Positions 24,401-33,255 of a DNA stretch of 64,000 nucleotides are shown piece after piece. Both the position numbers and the translations under genes were made by a program. Every line of letters begins with the position of its first letter. Within the stretch, counting starts at the first letter, position 1. Under the pieces are notes generated by a model, which was given only the letters and a program-made list of their open reading frames with translations, ran no database searches and was not told the origin of the DNA. The DNA comes from Kaistella sp. (GTDB lineage: Bacteria; Bacteroidota; Bacteroidia; Flavobacteriales; Weeksellaceae): contig JAIBEW010000029.1 of the NCBI GenBank assembly GCA_019459085.1, positions 1-64,000 of the forward strand, read 5' to 3'.

Positions 24401-24522
24401 ATGGTAGGGACAAACTGTATGAATCACTTTAATATATCTTTAACACTGCTTTTTTTATAGCGCAATGTTTGTGGTACACAATTTCTTCATTTTCCGTTTA
24501 AGCAGATTTCAAACAGATGTAT

Positions 24523-24530
24523 TATCTTTG
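24523..24530 (+). promoter_or_regulatory. -7 promoter element for the DUF6909-type gene
   Basis: TATCTTTG, 14 nt before the ATG at 24545. Confidence 0.6.
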
Positions 24531-24544
24531 CCAAAAGATAATCT

Positions 24545-26230
24545 ATGGTAAATTCAAGGGCCAGAGAAACAACAGAAGCCATCGAAAGGCTTTATGTTTC
24601 CATGCGTCACCTCTTCTATCGCGGTTTTTTCAAACCGTCGGGCATCTCCGGAGAAAGTTTAAGAACACTGCTTACCACCATCAATCCGGAAATTTACGGA
24701 ACAATGGGCGTTGCCAATAAAATTGAGCTGGACGGGCTTCTGTATGTCCTCGACAGGCTACCGGAAGGTATTGAAGAATGCTCTTTCATTCACCTTACCT
24801 CCGATGAAGGTTTTGAAAAAGGTAGTTTTAAAGTAATTGTTCCGAAAAAAAGACGGAGAAACTGCTACAGAATCGATGAACACCAGATGAACATTGAAGT
24901 TCTGCTCGGCCGTTCTGAAATTTATGATATCCTGACCCACCTCACTTTTCTTTATATTGAAGCTGATAAAATCAGAAATCTGGCCTTCATTGCCGATGAA
25001 AACGACAGACCTACAAGAGCCTGGAAAATCATTGAAGAAGTGGCTAAAGGAGAAAAACAGTTCAGCCGGAAGGAAAAAGAAGTAGCCCTGATTCATCTTT
25101 CATCCCTTTTGGGAAGGACTTTTGATGAAACCTTAAATGCGTATAACTCTTTTGGTGATGACGGAAATCCGGATAGGCTTTTCAAAATCATTTATTATCT
25201 CGGAAACGAAAGTTTCAACGATTTTAAAAAGATTCGCGAACGTGAAGTTCATTTTTCCGCCATCCTGCGCGAAAGGGTTGGGCACCACTTTTTCGGAGAA
25301 AAATGGGCGAACAAGGTAAAAGAGATTCTCGCTGAGAATAATCTGCACATGAGGCCTTTACATATTATTTCGGCCAATATGCATTCGGTGAAAAACATGC
25401 TGTATGCCAACGACGCGCTCGGCAAAAAAACCACGAAAAATGTTGATTATAAACTGTATCAGGATATTTCAAATAAAAAAGCCCTTCAGGAAAAAGTACT
25501 CGAACATTCCCAAAACGCCGGTTTAATTTACATCGATGACCAAAGCGGAAGCAATATTGATGTTCAGATCATCGATTTATCAAAAACCGATTTGAAAAAC
25601 ACGCCATTTACAGGCATAAAATATTCCGGAGATGATGTGATCCTGGTTTTTGATTATGCTTTTGGCGAACAGGCTTATGAAGTGATGGACGAACTTCTTC
25701 GGCCGTATGATTTCAACGGAGAAATATATACCATGAAGGTGAAATCGGTTTCCATTATGGGAAAAGCCGGTATTTTAACAGGTGGAAAAGGAGACATCAT
25801 GATCCCGACTTCCCATATTTTTGAAGGAACTGCCGATAATTATTCTTTTGAAAACGCCCTGAAACTGTCGGATTTTGAAGATGAAGAGCTGAAATCATAT
25901 GAAGGCGCCATGATTACGGTGCTCGGAACTTCACTTCAGAACAAGGATATCCTCAAATATTTCATGGATACTTCGTGGAAAGCAATAGGACTCGAAATGG
26001 AAGGCGCGCATTATCAGAAAGCGATTCAGGTAGCCTCTAAAATCCGCCATCATATTTCCCAGGATCTGTTTGTGTGTTATGCTTATTATGCTTCGGATAA
26101 TCCTCTGGAAACAGGCTCCACATTATCATCGGGCGGACTGGGATTAACGGGTGTAAAACCAACGTACCTCATCACCCTTAAAATTCTGGAAAAGATTTTA
26201 GGAAACGCTCAGGCTGCCGCTGAAAAATAG
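24545..26230 (+). CDS. DUF6909-type protein with nucleoside-phosphorylase-like C-terminal region
   Basis: 561 residues, no signal peptide or membrane segment, so likely cytoplasmic. The N-terminal half is helical and contains EERIEEVLLGRSEIYDIL-like and REREVHFSAILRERVGHHFF segments I cannot assign. The C-terminal 200 residues contain MGKAGILTGGKGDIMIPTSH, VLGTSLQNKDIL and GLEMEGAHYQKAI. The last resembles the MEG/MEA nucleobase- and ribose-contacting motif of the PNP/MTAN/AMP nucleosidase superfamily. I recognise the whole protein as a conserved Bacteroidota family (probably DUF6909). A nucleosidase-type activity is inferred from one motif only. Monocistronic. Confidence 0.68.
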   Translation: MVNSRARETTEAIERLYVSMRHLFYRGFFKPSGISGESLRTLLTTINPEIYGTMGVANKIELDGLLYVLDRLPEGIEECSFIHLTSDEGFEKGSFKVIVPKKRRRNCYRIDEHQMNIEVLLGRSEIYDILTHLTFLYIEADKIRNLAFIADENDRPTRAWKIIEEVAKGEKQFSRKEKEVALIHLSSLLGRTFDETLNAYNSFGDDGNPDRLFKIIYYLGNESFNDFKKIREREVHFSAILRERVGHHFFGEKWANKVKEILAENNLHMRPLHIISANMHSVKNMLYANDALGKKTTKNVDYKLYQDISNKKALQEKVLEHSQNAGLIYIDDQSGSNIDVQIIDLSKTDLKNTPFTGIKYSGDDVILVFDYAFGEQAYEVMDELLRPYDFNGEIYTMKVKSVSIMGKAGILTGGKGDIMIPTSHIFEGTADNYSFENALKLSDFEDEELKSYEGAMITVLGTSLQNKDILKYFMDTSWKAIGLEMEGAHYQKAIQVASKIRHHISQDLFVCYAYYASDNPLETGSTLSSGGLGLTGVKPTYLITLKILEKILGNAQAAAEK

Positions 26231-26263
26231 AATTCTGAATCAGAATTGAATTCAGACCAAATA

Positions 26264-26299
26264 AAAAAGTTTATTGAATTACTTCAATAAACTTTTTTT
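26264..26299. terminator. Bidirectional terminator between convergent genes
   Basis: 15-bp perfect stem AAAAAGTTTATTGAA/TTCAATAAACTTTTT (26264-26278 with 26283-26297) with a 4-nt loop and T tails on both strands. Confidence 0.9.
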
Positions 26300-26317
26300 A
26301 GCTGAATTTTCGACTTT

Positions 26318-26935
26318 CTAGAACTGATATCCTGCTCCCAGTATAAACAGACTCGGACGGTTGTCGTATCTAATGGTTTGATTCGTATTGCTATTGATGA
26401 AATCGCGCTGGTCATTGCTGAAAGCACCTTCATATCTTCCGTTTACAATAAAATCTTTGATCTGAAGCTGTGCTCCGAACTGAAAACCTACCGTAAATTC
26501 TTTCAGGGCATTTTCCTTGAAATCGTTGTACTGATCATCTCCTGCAAGATTGTAAGAAGCAACCGGGCCAAGAAAGACACCTAAATTATCGCCAAGTACT
26601 TTGTATCCTACCAGTACGGGAACATCAACTCTGTTGCTTTTTGCCTCAAAGGTGGTGTTGGTCACCGGATCTGTAAATTCATTCTTGAAAGTCGTGTAGT
26701 AAATTTCGGGCATGATGAAGAGTGAACTGAGGATATTCATCTTCAGAGACAATCCTGCGTTGAAACCTACATTGTTTTTCCCGTCCTTATCATACGCTTC
26801 AACCGCTGAATTGGAGATGTTTTTCCATGAAGAAGAACTCGTCGGGAACAATAAATTGGCCTTGGCGGCTACTGAAATCTGTGCTGTTGCAAAGACGGAA
26901 AGTCCAATACAAAGTGCACTAAAAATTTTTATCAT
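26318..26935 (-). CDS. Outer-membrane beta-barrel protein (PorT/OmpX-like size class)
   Basis: 205 residues with a signal peptide (MIKIFSALCIGLSVFATAQ) and alternating amphipathic strands (VGFNAGLSLKMNI, FIMPEIYYTTF, VPVLVGYKVL, FTVGFQFGAQLQI). It ends FILGAGYQF, whose terminal phenylalanine is typical of barrels inserted by BAM. Likely an eight-strand barrel of the outer-membrane beta-barrel domain group; no specific cargo can be assigned. Its ATG lies 17 bp inside the end of the MlaF-type ATPase gene, so it is probably translationally coupled and could be the outer-membrane element of that lipid transport system. That link is inference. Confidence 0.82.
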   Translation of the reverse strand: MIKIFSALCIGLSVFATAQISVAAKANLLFPTSSSSWKNISNSAVEAYDKDGKNNVGFNAGLSLKMNILSSLFIMPEIYYTTFKNEFTDPVTNTTFEAKSNRVDVPVLVGYKVLGDNLGVFLGPVASYNLAGDDQYNDFKENALKEFTVGFQFGAQLQIKDFIVNGRYEGAFSNDQRDFINSNTNQTIRYDNRPSLFILGAGYQF

Positions 26936-27737
26936 TTTGTGGGGGTTTGGTTATAATATTATCAATGGATGTTTTGTTGGTTTCGAGAAAATACTCTCTT
27001 AATTCCTTAAACAATTCCGATGAATAAACGAAATCGATGAGGTTTTTATTGCCGGCATTAATCAGGATATCCTTATTTCCTTCCCATTCCTTGATTCCCA
27101 TTCGCAAATAGACAATTTTTTCGCCAATGGTCATTACCGAATTCATATCGTGGGTATTGATGATCGTTGTGGTGTTGTATTCTTTTGTAATTTCCAGCAG
27201 CAAATCATCAATGATATTGGCAGTGTAAGGATCCAGACCCGAATTGGGCTCATCACAGAACAGGTATTTGGGATTGTTCACGATCGCTCTGGCGATGGCT
27301 ACCCTTTTCTGCATACCGCCGGAAAGTTCTGACGGAAATTTTCGGTTCGCTTTATCGAGGTGTACTCTGCCTACGACATCAAAAACCCTCCTCTTTTTTT
27401 CCCGGAAAGTGAGGTTTGTAAACATGTCCAGAGGGAACATGATGTTTTCTTCAACCGTCATGGAATCATAAAGCGCGCTGCCCTGAAATACCATCCCGAT
27501 TTCTGCACGGAGTGTCTGTTTTTCGTCACGACCCATTTGATTGATGTCGCGGCCGTCAAAAAGAATTTCCCCTGAAGTTGGTTGGTAAACATTCAGCAGA
27601 CTTTTCACAAAAACAGTCTTTCCCGAGCCACTCTGCCCGATAATAAGGTTGACTTTTCCCGTTTCCAGGGTTGTGGTGATACCTTTCAATACCTCAACCT
27701 CCTCAAAGCTTTTTCTTAAATCTTTTACCTCAATCAT
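26919..27737 (-). CDS. mlaF: MlaF-type ABC transporter ATPase
   Basis: 272-residue ATP-binding subunit. Walker A is IGQSGSGKT at about 33-41, the signature loop is LSGGMQKRVAIARA, Walker B is YLFCDEPNSGLDP, and the switch histidine is in INTHDMNSV. The best match is the ATPase of the MCE (Mla/Mce/TGD) lipid transport ABC systems, which move phospholipids between the membranes. It starts within the stop of the MlaE-type permease (TGATG overlap), giving a two-gene ABC unit. The MlaD-type MCE protein is about 12 kb away. The C-terminus extends about 30 residues beyond the core. Confidence 0.9.
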   Translation of the reverse strand: MIEVKDLRKSFEEVEVLKGITTTLETGKVNLIIGQSGSGKTVFVKSLLNVYQPTSGEILFDGRDINQMGRDEKQTLRAEIGMVFQGSALYDSMTVEENIMFPLDMFTNLTFREKKRRVFDVVGRVHLDKANRKFPSELSGGMQKRVAIARAIVNNPKYLFCDEPNSGLDPYTANIIDDLLLEITKEYNTTTIINTHDMNSVMTIGEKIVYLRMGIKEWEGNKDILINAGNKNLIDFVYSSELFKELREYFLETNKTSIDNIITKPPQNDKNF

Positions 27738-28489
27738 CAGCTTAAAATTAGTTGGGTTAATATCAATTCAGACAGGATGATGAAAACCATCGTCCAAACT
27801 ACCGCCTGCGTAGAAGCCCTACCCACTTCAAGCGATCCGCCTTTAACATTATATCCGAAATATGCGGGTATTGAAGCAATCAGAAATGCAAATACAATGG
27901 TTTTTGCAAAGGCATAAATCACAAAAAGGTTCGGCATATACATCTGGATACCGTTGATATAATCGGCTTTTGACCAGCTTCCGGTAAGCATTCCCGCGAG
28001 ATAACCACCACCAATTCCGAAGACAATACTGATGGCGATCAATAAAGGATTGAAAATTAAACAGGCAATGATTTTCGGCAATATTAAAAAATTGGGAGAA
28101 TTTACGCCCATAATATCCAAAGCGTCAATCTGTTCGGTAACCCTCATTGTTCCAATACTCGAAGCAATATAGGAACCTACTTTTCCGGCCAGAATCAGGC
28201 TGATAATAGTCGGTGAAAATTCCAGAACGAGCACTGCTTTTGTCGCATATCCAACAAATGATGTCGGAATTGGAAACGAGGACGCCTGAAAGTTGTTGAA
28301 CATTTGAATAGCCACAACAGCCCCTACGAAAATAGAGGTAAAAATAACCAGTCCAAAGGAATTCACGCCCAAATCATTGATTTCCCGCATCAGCATTTTT
28401 AAAAACACTGAAATTTTCTGGGGCCTTTTTATGATCTTACCCAGGAGAATAATATACTCCCCCATCCGGGTAAAAAGTTCTTTTAACAT
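27737..28489 (-). CDS. mlaE: MlaE-type ABC permease
   Basis: 250-residue membrane permease of the MlaE family with about five to six hydrophobic segments. Characteristic parts are VGAVVAIQMFNNFQASSFPIPTSFVGYAT, the LAGKVGSYIASSIGTMRVTEQIDALDIMGVNSPNFLILPKI signature split over residues about 110-150, and the C-terminal TQAVVWTMVFIILSELILTQ helix. It transports lipids with the MlaF-type ATPase encoded directly downstream. The direction of lipid flow in Bacteroidota is not established by sequence. It begins the operon. Confidence 0.92.
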   Translation of the reverse strand: MLKELFTRMGEYIILLGKIIKRPQKISVFLKMLMREINDLGVNSFGLVIFTSIFVGAVVAIQMFNNFQASSFPIPTSFVGYATKAVLVLEFSPTIISLILAGKVGSYIASSIGTMRVTEQIDALDIMGVNSPNFLILPKIIACLIFNPLLIAISIVFGIGGGYLAGMLTGSWSKADYINGIQMYMPNLFVIYAFAKTIVFAFLIASIPAYFGYNVKGGSLEVGRASTQAVVWTMVFIILSELILTQLILS

Positions 28490-28528
28490 TCTGCTAAATT
28501 AGTCTTTTTTTTAATTATTGATTTCAAT

Positions 28529-29896
28529 TTATTTTGCGTTATTGTCTCCGCCGATTAACAGAAAAACGGTTTTCAGGATAATCACCAGATCCAGAACGAA
28601 TGTCCAGTTTCGCACATAAAATGAATCGGCAAGAATCCGTTTGTGCATCTGTATTTTCATATCTCCGTGATCACCCCGCAATCCGTTTACCTGCGCCAAT
28701 CCGGTAATTCCCGGTTTTACAAAACTTCTTAAAGTATAACGACCGATCTTCGGCTTGTAAAATTCATCTACAAGAAGCATGTGCGGTCTTGGTCCTACCA
28801 CGGACATTTTCCCCATCAAAACATTGATGAACTGAGGCATCTCATCCAGACTTGTCTTCCTCAGGATTTTTCCTATTTTGGTAATCCGGACGTCATTTTC
28901 CCAGGTGGTTTGGGTTGAAGAGCGGTCGTTCACGACCATTGTCCTAAATTTAAAGCACTTGAAAATCTCATCGTGATAGCCATATCTTTTCTGCAGAAAA
29001 AACACCGGTCCTTTGCTATCCATCTTAATGAGCAGTGCAATCAACGGGAAAAGCCAGCTGCACACTCCCACCAGAATCAGTGCGGAAAAAACAATATCAA
29101 AGCCCCTTTTTAAAATATAATTGGTCAAAAAATCCAGCGGATATTTGGTCTGGGTCAGCACTGGCTGTGTTTCGATATATCCAAGATCAAAGGAGAAAAA
29201 ATTATTCTGGATGAAATTGGGAATCAGAGAAAGCCTTACTTTATGAATTTCCGCTGCCTGAAAAATTTCATTTTCAAAAGTTGCATCTAAACTGGTTTCA
29301 GTGGGTAAAAAAAGCGTGTGGATACCGTTATCTTTCCAAAAAGCAATTAGTTCATTGATGGTAAACTCTTTATTTGGATAATTGAAAATTCTGAAACCGT
29401 AGTCTTTCCTTTCGTTTAAAATATTCTTAAGAATCTCAGCAGACTCATTTTCCTGCAAAAACATCACGTTCCGGTAATTCAAACCCCGGCTCCGGATATA
29501 CTTTAAGGTAAAGAAAATAAGGGATTTGAGTAAACTCAAGACCAGAAATAGCGAAAGGGCAATGATATAACGGTCCTGCTTCAGAAAATCATTGTCACTT
29601 ACTTTTGCGAAAAGAATCAGCCCGAAAATAAAAATGAGAATATGCGTGAGAAGTCTTTCAACATACAATGTATAAGTCAAATTACGCGGAATGCTGTAGA
29701 GTTTGGTTCGGCCACTTAAAAGAATCCAGAAAAAAGTAAGTAAAACAAGCGAGACGGCATTTTGTTCCCACTGTTCCCGATCCATTTTCAGTTCGTAACT
29801 CCGCGAAAAATAAAACACCAGAACTCCTGCAACAATTAAGACATCAAGAAGGATGAAAAGTGATTTGAAATACCGGGAATAACGGATTCTCTGCAT
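28529..29896 (-). CDS. Polyprenyl-phosphate sugar-1-phosphate transferase (WcaJ/WbaP family)
   Basis: 455-residue initiating glycosyltransferase for surface polysaccharide. The N-terminal half has about four membrane segments and a Rossmann-like region. The C-terminal bacterial sugar transferase domain begins KRGFDIVFSALILVGV and contains GPVFFLQKRYG, FKFRTM, TSLDEMPQFINVL and SVVGPRPHM. These are the catalytic D-E and membrane-reentrant signatures of the family. It links a hexose-1-phosphate to undecaprenyl phosphate at the inner membrane. No other polysaccharide gene is adjacent here; a glycosyltransferase/flippase group lies 14 kb downstream. Confidence 0.93.
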   Translation of the reverse strand: MQRIRYSRYFKSLFILLDVLIVAGVLVFYFSRSYELKMDREQWEQNAVSLVLLTFFWILLSGRTKLYSIPRNLTYTLYVERLLTHILIFIFGLILFAKVSDNDFLKQDRYIIALSLFLVLSLLKSLIFFTLKYIRSRGLNYRNVMFLQENESAEILKNILNERKDYGFRIFNYPNKEFTINELIAFWKDNGIHTLFLPTETSLDATFENEIFQAAEIHKVRLSLIPNFIQNNFFSFDLGYIETQPVLTQTKYPLDFLTNYILKRGFDIVFSALILVGVCSWLFPLIALLIKMDSKGPVFFLQKRYGYHDEIFKCFKFRTMVVNDRSSTQTTWENDVRITKIGKILRKTSLDEMPQFINVLMGKMSVVGPRPHMLLVDEFYKPKIGRYTLRSFVKPGITGLAQVNGLRGDHGDMKIQMHKRILADSFYVRNWTFVLDLVIILKTVFLLIGGDNNAK

Positions 29897-29928
29897 AAAA
29901 AAATTTATGAAAGCTAATGTAGAACAAT

Positions 29929-30561
29929 TTAGGGAATATTCAAATATTTATGCGTCTGCACAGAGGCCTGCCATTTCGGATTTGCCAGAATAAAGTCGGT
30001 GATTTTTGGATAAATCTCGTCTCTTTTGCTCCACTCGCTCTGAAGATAAAGCCTGCAGTTTTCTGAAACCTTCGCCGCCTGTTCTTCAGCAAATTTAAAA
30101 TCACTGTTATTGAAGATAATTACCTTCAGTTCGCTGGCTTTTGAATAGATGGATTCTTTCGGAAGGCCGGTTTTTTTGGGAGAAAGGGTGATCCAGTCCA
30201 AAATTCCGCTCATTTCATAAGCTCCCGAAGTTTCAATATGAATCTGGCAGCCGAGTTCTTTCAGTTTGGTAGTTAAAATATTCAGGTTCCACATCAGGGG
30301 TTCTCCACCTGTCAACACCACAGTTTTGCAGTATTTTGCAGCGGTTTCAGCAATTTCGACAGCGTCCATCAGCGGATGAAGATTTGGATCCCAGCTTTCC
30401 TTTACATCACACCAATGACAGCCGACATCGCAGCCACCCAAACGGATGAAATACGCGGCTCTTCCGGTGTGTGCACCTTCACCCTGCAAAGTGTAAAAAT
30501 GCTCCATCACCGGGAGCATTTTACCTTGTTGCAATAAAATATTTTCTTCTTCTTTAGTCAT
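29929..30561 (-). CDS. queE: 7-carboxy-7-deazaguanine synthase
   Basis: Radical SAM enzyme converting 6-carboxytetrahydropterin to CDG in queuosine (7-deazaguanine) synthesis. 210 residues. The iron-sulfur motif is C44-x3-C48-x2-C51 in GGCDVGCHWCDV; the SAM motif GGEP is at 85-88. The substrate-binding YTLQGEG lies near the N-terminus. The 5' end overlaps folD by 8 bp, indicating one transcript. Other queuosine genes (queC, queD, queF) are not in the window. Confidence 0.95.
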   Translation of the reverse strand: MTKEEENILLQQGKMLPVMEHFYTLQGEGAHTGRAAYFIRLGGCDVGCHWCDVKESWDPNLHPLMDAVEIAETAAKYCKTVVLTGGEPLMWNLNILTTKLKELGCQIHIETSGAYEMSGILDWITLSPKKTGLPKESIYSKASELKVIIFNNSDFKFAEEQAAKVSENCRLYLQSEWSKRDEIYPKITDFILANPKWQASVQTHKYLNIP

Positions 30562-31438
30562 TATATACTGAAGTTTTATAGGCCAAAATCGTATTTTTCA
30601 TGAGCATTGCCCTTGTCATGGGACCCACGCCGCCCGGAACAGGAGTAATGGCTTCCGCTTTTTCGCTGCAGCTTTCAAAATCAACATCGCCTACGAGTTT
30701 ATATCCTTTTTCGGACTCATCTTCGATTCTTGTAATTCCCACATCAATAACAATCGCGCCCTTTTTTATCATATCACCTTTCAGGAAATTAGGATCGCCC
30801 AAAGCCGTGATCACAATGTCGGCGTTTTTTGTAAATTCGTCAATATGGGGAGTGTAGGAATGCGTGAGTGTCACCGTAGAGTTCCCGGGAAAATCTTTTC
30901 TTCCCATCAGAATACTCATCGGTCTTCCGACGATGCGGCTTCTGCCGATGATCACACAATGCTTTCCTTTCGTATCGATCTGGTATCTTTCCAAAAGAGT
31001 AAGAATCCCGAAAGGGGTTGCCGGAAGAAACGTGTCCATTTCCAGCGCCATTTTTCCGAAATTTTCCGGATGAAAACCATCGACATCTTTTCTCGGGTCA
31101 ATCGCCATGATGATTTTTTCCTGATCGATCTGTTTTGGCAAAGGCAACTGAACGATAAACCCATCCACATCTTTCGATCTGTTCAGTTCATCAATTTTTT
31201 CCAGAAGTTCAGACTCAGAAACAGTGCTCGGAAATTTAACCAGAGAAGATTTGAAACCCACTTCTTTACAGTCCCGGATCTTATTGTTGACATACGACAT
31301 GCTTGCGCCGTTGTTTCCTACTAAAATCGCTACCAAATGCGGCGGTCTTCTGTTGCCTTCCAGAATCTTCTCTACATCTGCCCTGATTTCTTTTTTGATT
31401 TCTTTTGAAACTTTCAGCCCGTCCAGAATTCTTGCCAT
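30554..31438 (-). CDS. folD: Bifunctional methylenetetrahydrofolate dehydrogenase/cyclohydrolase
   Basis: Interconverts 5,10-methylene-, methenyl- and 10-formyl-tetrahydrofolate using NADP. The 294 residues match the family. Signatures are VGNNGASMSYVNNK (catalytic Y and K), DGFIVQLPLP, KDVDGFHPEN, CVIIGRSRIVGRPM for dinucleotide binding, and TPVPGGVGPMTRAML at the C-terminus. A -7 element overlaps the stop of pgi. queE follows with an 8-bp overlap. Confidence 0.96.
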   Translation of the reverse strand: MARILDGLKVSKEIKKEIRADVEKILEGNRRPPHLVAILVGNNGASMSYVNNKIRDCKEVGFKSSLVKFPSTVSESELLEKIDELNRSKDVDGFIVQLPLPKQIDQEKIIMAIDPRKDVDGFHPENFGKMALEMDTFLPATPFGILTLLERYQIDTKGKHCVIIGRSRIVGRPMSILMGRKDFPGNSTVTLTHSYTPHIDEFTKNADIVITALGDPNFLKGDMIKKGAIVIDVGITRIEDESEKGYKLVGDVDFESCSEKAEAITPVPGGVGPMTRAMLMKNTILAYKTSVYND

Positions 31439-31462
31439 TTTATTTTTACTTTAGATTATTTG

Positions 31463-31470
31463 CAAATTTA
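31463..31470 (-). promoter_or_regulatory. -7 promoter element for folD-queE
   Basis: Minus strand TAAATTTG overlapping the last codon of pgi and 24 nt before the folD ATG. Confidence 0.55.
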
Positions 31471-33108
31471 CTGATTCTCTTTAAAATAGTTCATCAAACC
31501 GTTGGTTGAAGAATCGTGTGAAGTGACTTTTTCACTGCTTTCCAGCTCCGGAAGAATTTTACCTGCCAAAACCTTCCCGAGTTCCACTCCGAACTGATCA
31601 AAACTGAAAACATTCCAGATAATGCCCTGAACGAAAATTTTATGTTCGTAAAGCGCTATGAGCTGACCTAAAGAAAACGGAATCAGTTCGTTGAGTAACA
31701 ATGAATTTGTAGGGGTGTTTCCATGAAAGACCTTGAAATTACAGAGTCTTTTTACCTCTTCTTCCGATTTCCCCGACTGTAGCAGTTCTTCCCGGGCTTC
31801 AACCGGTGTTTTACCGAACGCCAGCGCTTCTGTTTGCGCAAAAAAATTGGCCAGTAATTTTTCCTGATGATCCGAAATCGGATTCGGCGATTTCACAAAA
31901 GCGATAAAATCTGAAGGAATAAGCTCTGTACCCTGATGAATCAACTGATAGAATGCGTGCTGACCGTTGGTTCCCGGTTCTCCCCAAATAACCGGACCGG
32001 TTTCATATTCCACAAAATTTCCGTTGCGGTCTGCACATTTTCCGTTGCTTTCCATATCGCCCTGCTGGAGATAGGCGGGAAAGCGGTCGAGGTATTGTGA
32101 GTAAGGCAGAACCGCATGGGTGCCTGCATTATAAAAATTGCGGTACCAGATCCCCAGCAGTGCCATTAAAACCGGAACATTTTCTTTGAAATCAGCCGTT
32201 CGGAAATGAACGTCCGTTTCGTTTGCTCCTTTCAGCAGCTGTTCAAAATTATCGTAGCCCACGGCGAGAACAATGCTGAGTCCAATGGCGCTCCAAAGCG
32301 AATATCTTCCGCCAACCCAGTCCCAGAATTCAAAAATATTCTCTTCAGCAATTCCAAATTTTTTCACCGCTTCCGTATTCGTCGAAAGTGCAACGAAATG
32401 TTTCGCCACATCTTCCTGTTTTCCATTTTTAAGGAACCAGAATTTTGCAGATTCTGCATTGGTCATGGTTTCCTGCGTGGTAAAAGTTTTTGATGCGATG
32501 ATGAAGAGCGTCGTTTCGGGATTCAGGTTTTTCAGCGTCTCCGCGATATGGTTTCCGTCGACATTCGAAACGAAATGCACATTCAGCCTGGTTTTGAAAT
32601 GTTTCAAAGCCGAACAGACCATGACCGGACCCAAATCAGATCCGCCAATGCCGATATTAACGACATCGGTAATTTCTTTGTCTGAAAATCCTTTATGTTG
32701 TCCTGAAATCACTTTTACGGAGAATGTTTTCATCTGATCCAGCACTTTTTTAATGGCCGGCTTGATGTTTTCACCATCCACGAGAATCTCATCATCCGAA
32801 AAATCCCGTAAAGCCGTATGAAGTACTGCTCTGCCTTCAGTTTCATTGATCTTTTCTCCCGAAAACATGGCTTCGATGGCAGGTTTCACGCCGCATTCGT
32901 CCGCTAAATCCCGGAGTAATCCAAAAGTTTTTTCATCGATTAAATTTTTAGAAAAATCAAAAAGATAATCCTTTCTTTTCACTGAAAACTGCTGGAATCG
33001 GTCGGGATTGTACTGAAAAAGCGAACGCAGTTCAAAATCATTCTGCGAAAAATGGTTGTTCAACGCTTTCCAGGCGTTGGTTTGGGTGGGATTTATTTTT
33101 GGCAGCAT
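31468..33108 (-). CDS. pgi: Glucose-6-phosphate isomerase
   Basis: Reversibly converts glucose-6-phosphate to fructose-6-phosphate in glycolysis and gluconeogenesis. 546 residues, the long class typical of E. coli-like Pgi. Signatures are [67 protein letters not shown] and the C-terminal lysine region [11 protein letters not shown]. Monocistronic or leading folD-queE. Confidence 0.96.
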   Translation of the reverse strand: MLPKINPTQTNAWKALNNHFSQNDFELRSLFQYNPDRFQQFSVKRKDYLFDFSKNLIDEKTFGLLRDLADECGVKPAIEAMFSGEKINETEGRAVLHTALRDFSDDEILVDGENIKPAIKKVLDQMKTFSVKVISGQHKGFSDKEITDVVNIGIGGSDLGPVMVCSALKHFKTRLNVHFVSNVDGNHIAETLKNLNPETTLFIIASKTFTTQETMTNAESAKFWFLKNGKQEDVAKHFVALSTNTEAVKKFGIAEENIFEFWDWVGGRYSLWSAIGLSIVLAVGYDNFEQLLKGANETDVHFRTADFKENVPVLMALLGIWYRNFYNAGTHAVLPYSQYLDRFPAYLQQGDMESNGKCADRNGNFVEYETGPVIWGEPGTNGQHAFYQLIHQGTELIPSDFIAFVKSPNPISDHQEKLLANFFAQTEALAFGKTPVEAREELLQSGKSEEEVKRLCNFKVFHGNTPTNSLLLNELIPFSLGQLIALYEHKIFVQGIIWNVFSFDQFGVELGKVLAGKILPELESSEKVTSHDSSTNGLMNYFKENQ

Positions 33109-33150
33109 AACATTCTTTTAATTCAGCCCAGAAAGACTGTTTTGAGGTTG

Positions 33151-33158
33151 CAAATTTA
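33151..33158 (-). promoter_or_regulatory. -7 promoter element for pgi
   Basis: Minus strand TAAATTTG, about 42 nt before the pgi ATG. Confidence 0.55.
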
Positions 33159-33159
33159 C

Positions 33160-33191
33160 GCAAAAATAAAACCTCCGGAAAATTCCGGAGG
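33160..33191 (-). terminator. Rho-independent terminator after the DUF4349 gene
   Basis: 9-bp GC-rich stem CCTCCGGAA/TTCCGGAGG (33172-33180 with 33183-33191). On the minus strand it is followed by a T-rich tract (TTTTATTTTTG). It abuts the pgi promoter. Confidence 0.85.
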
Positions 33192-33255
33192 CTGAAGTAA
33201 CATGAAGTTTTCTAATAATCAAGGATCATCATCTAGATATTGAAATTTGCTAAAA

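Noticed and set aside
26231-26254. AATTCTG/CAGAATT palindrome after the DUF6909-type gene
   Set aside because: Short, AT-rich, partly redundant with a nearby EcoRI-like GAATTC word, and followed by a far stronger terminator; not enough to call a site.
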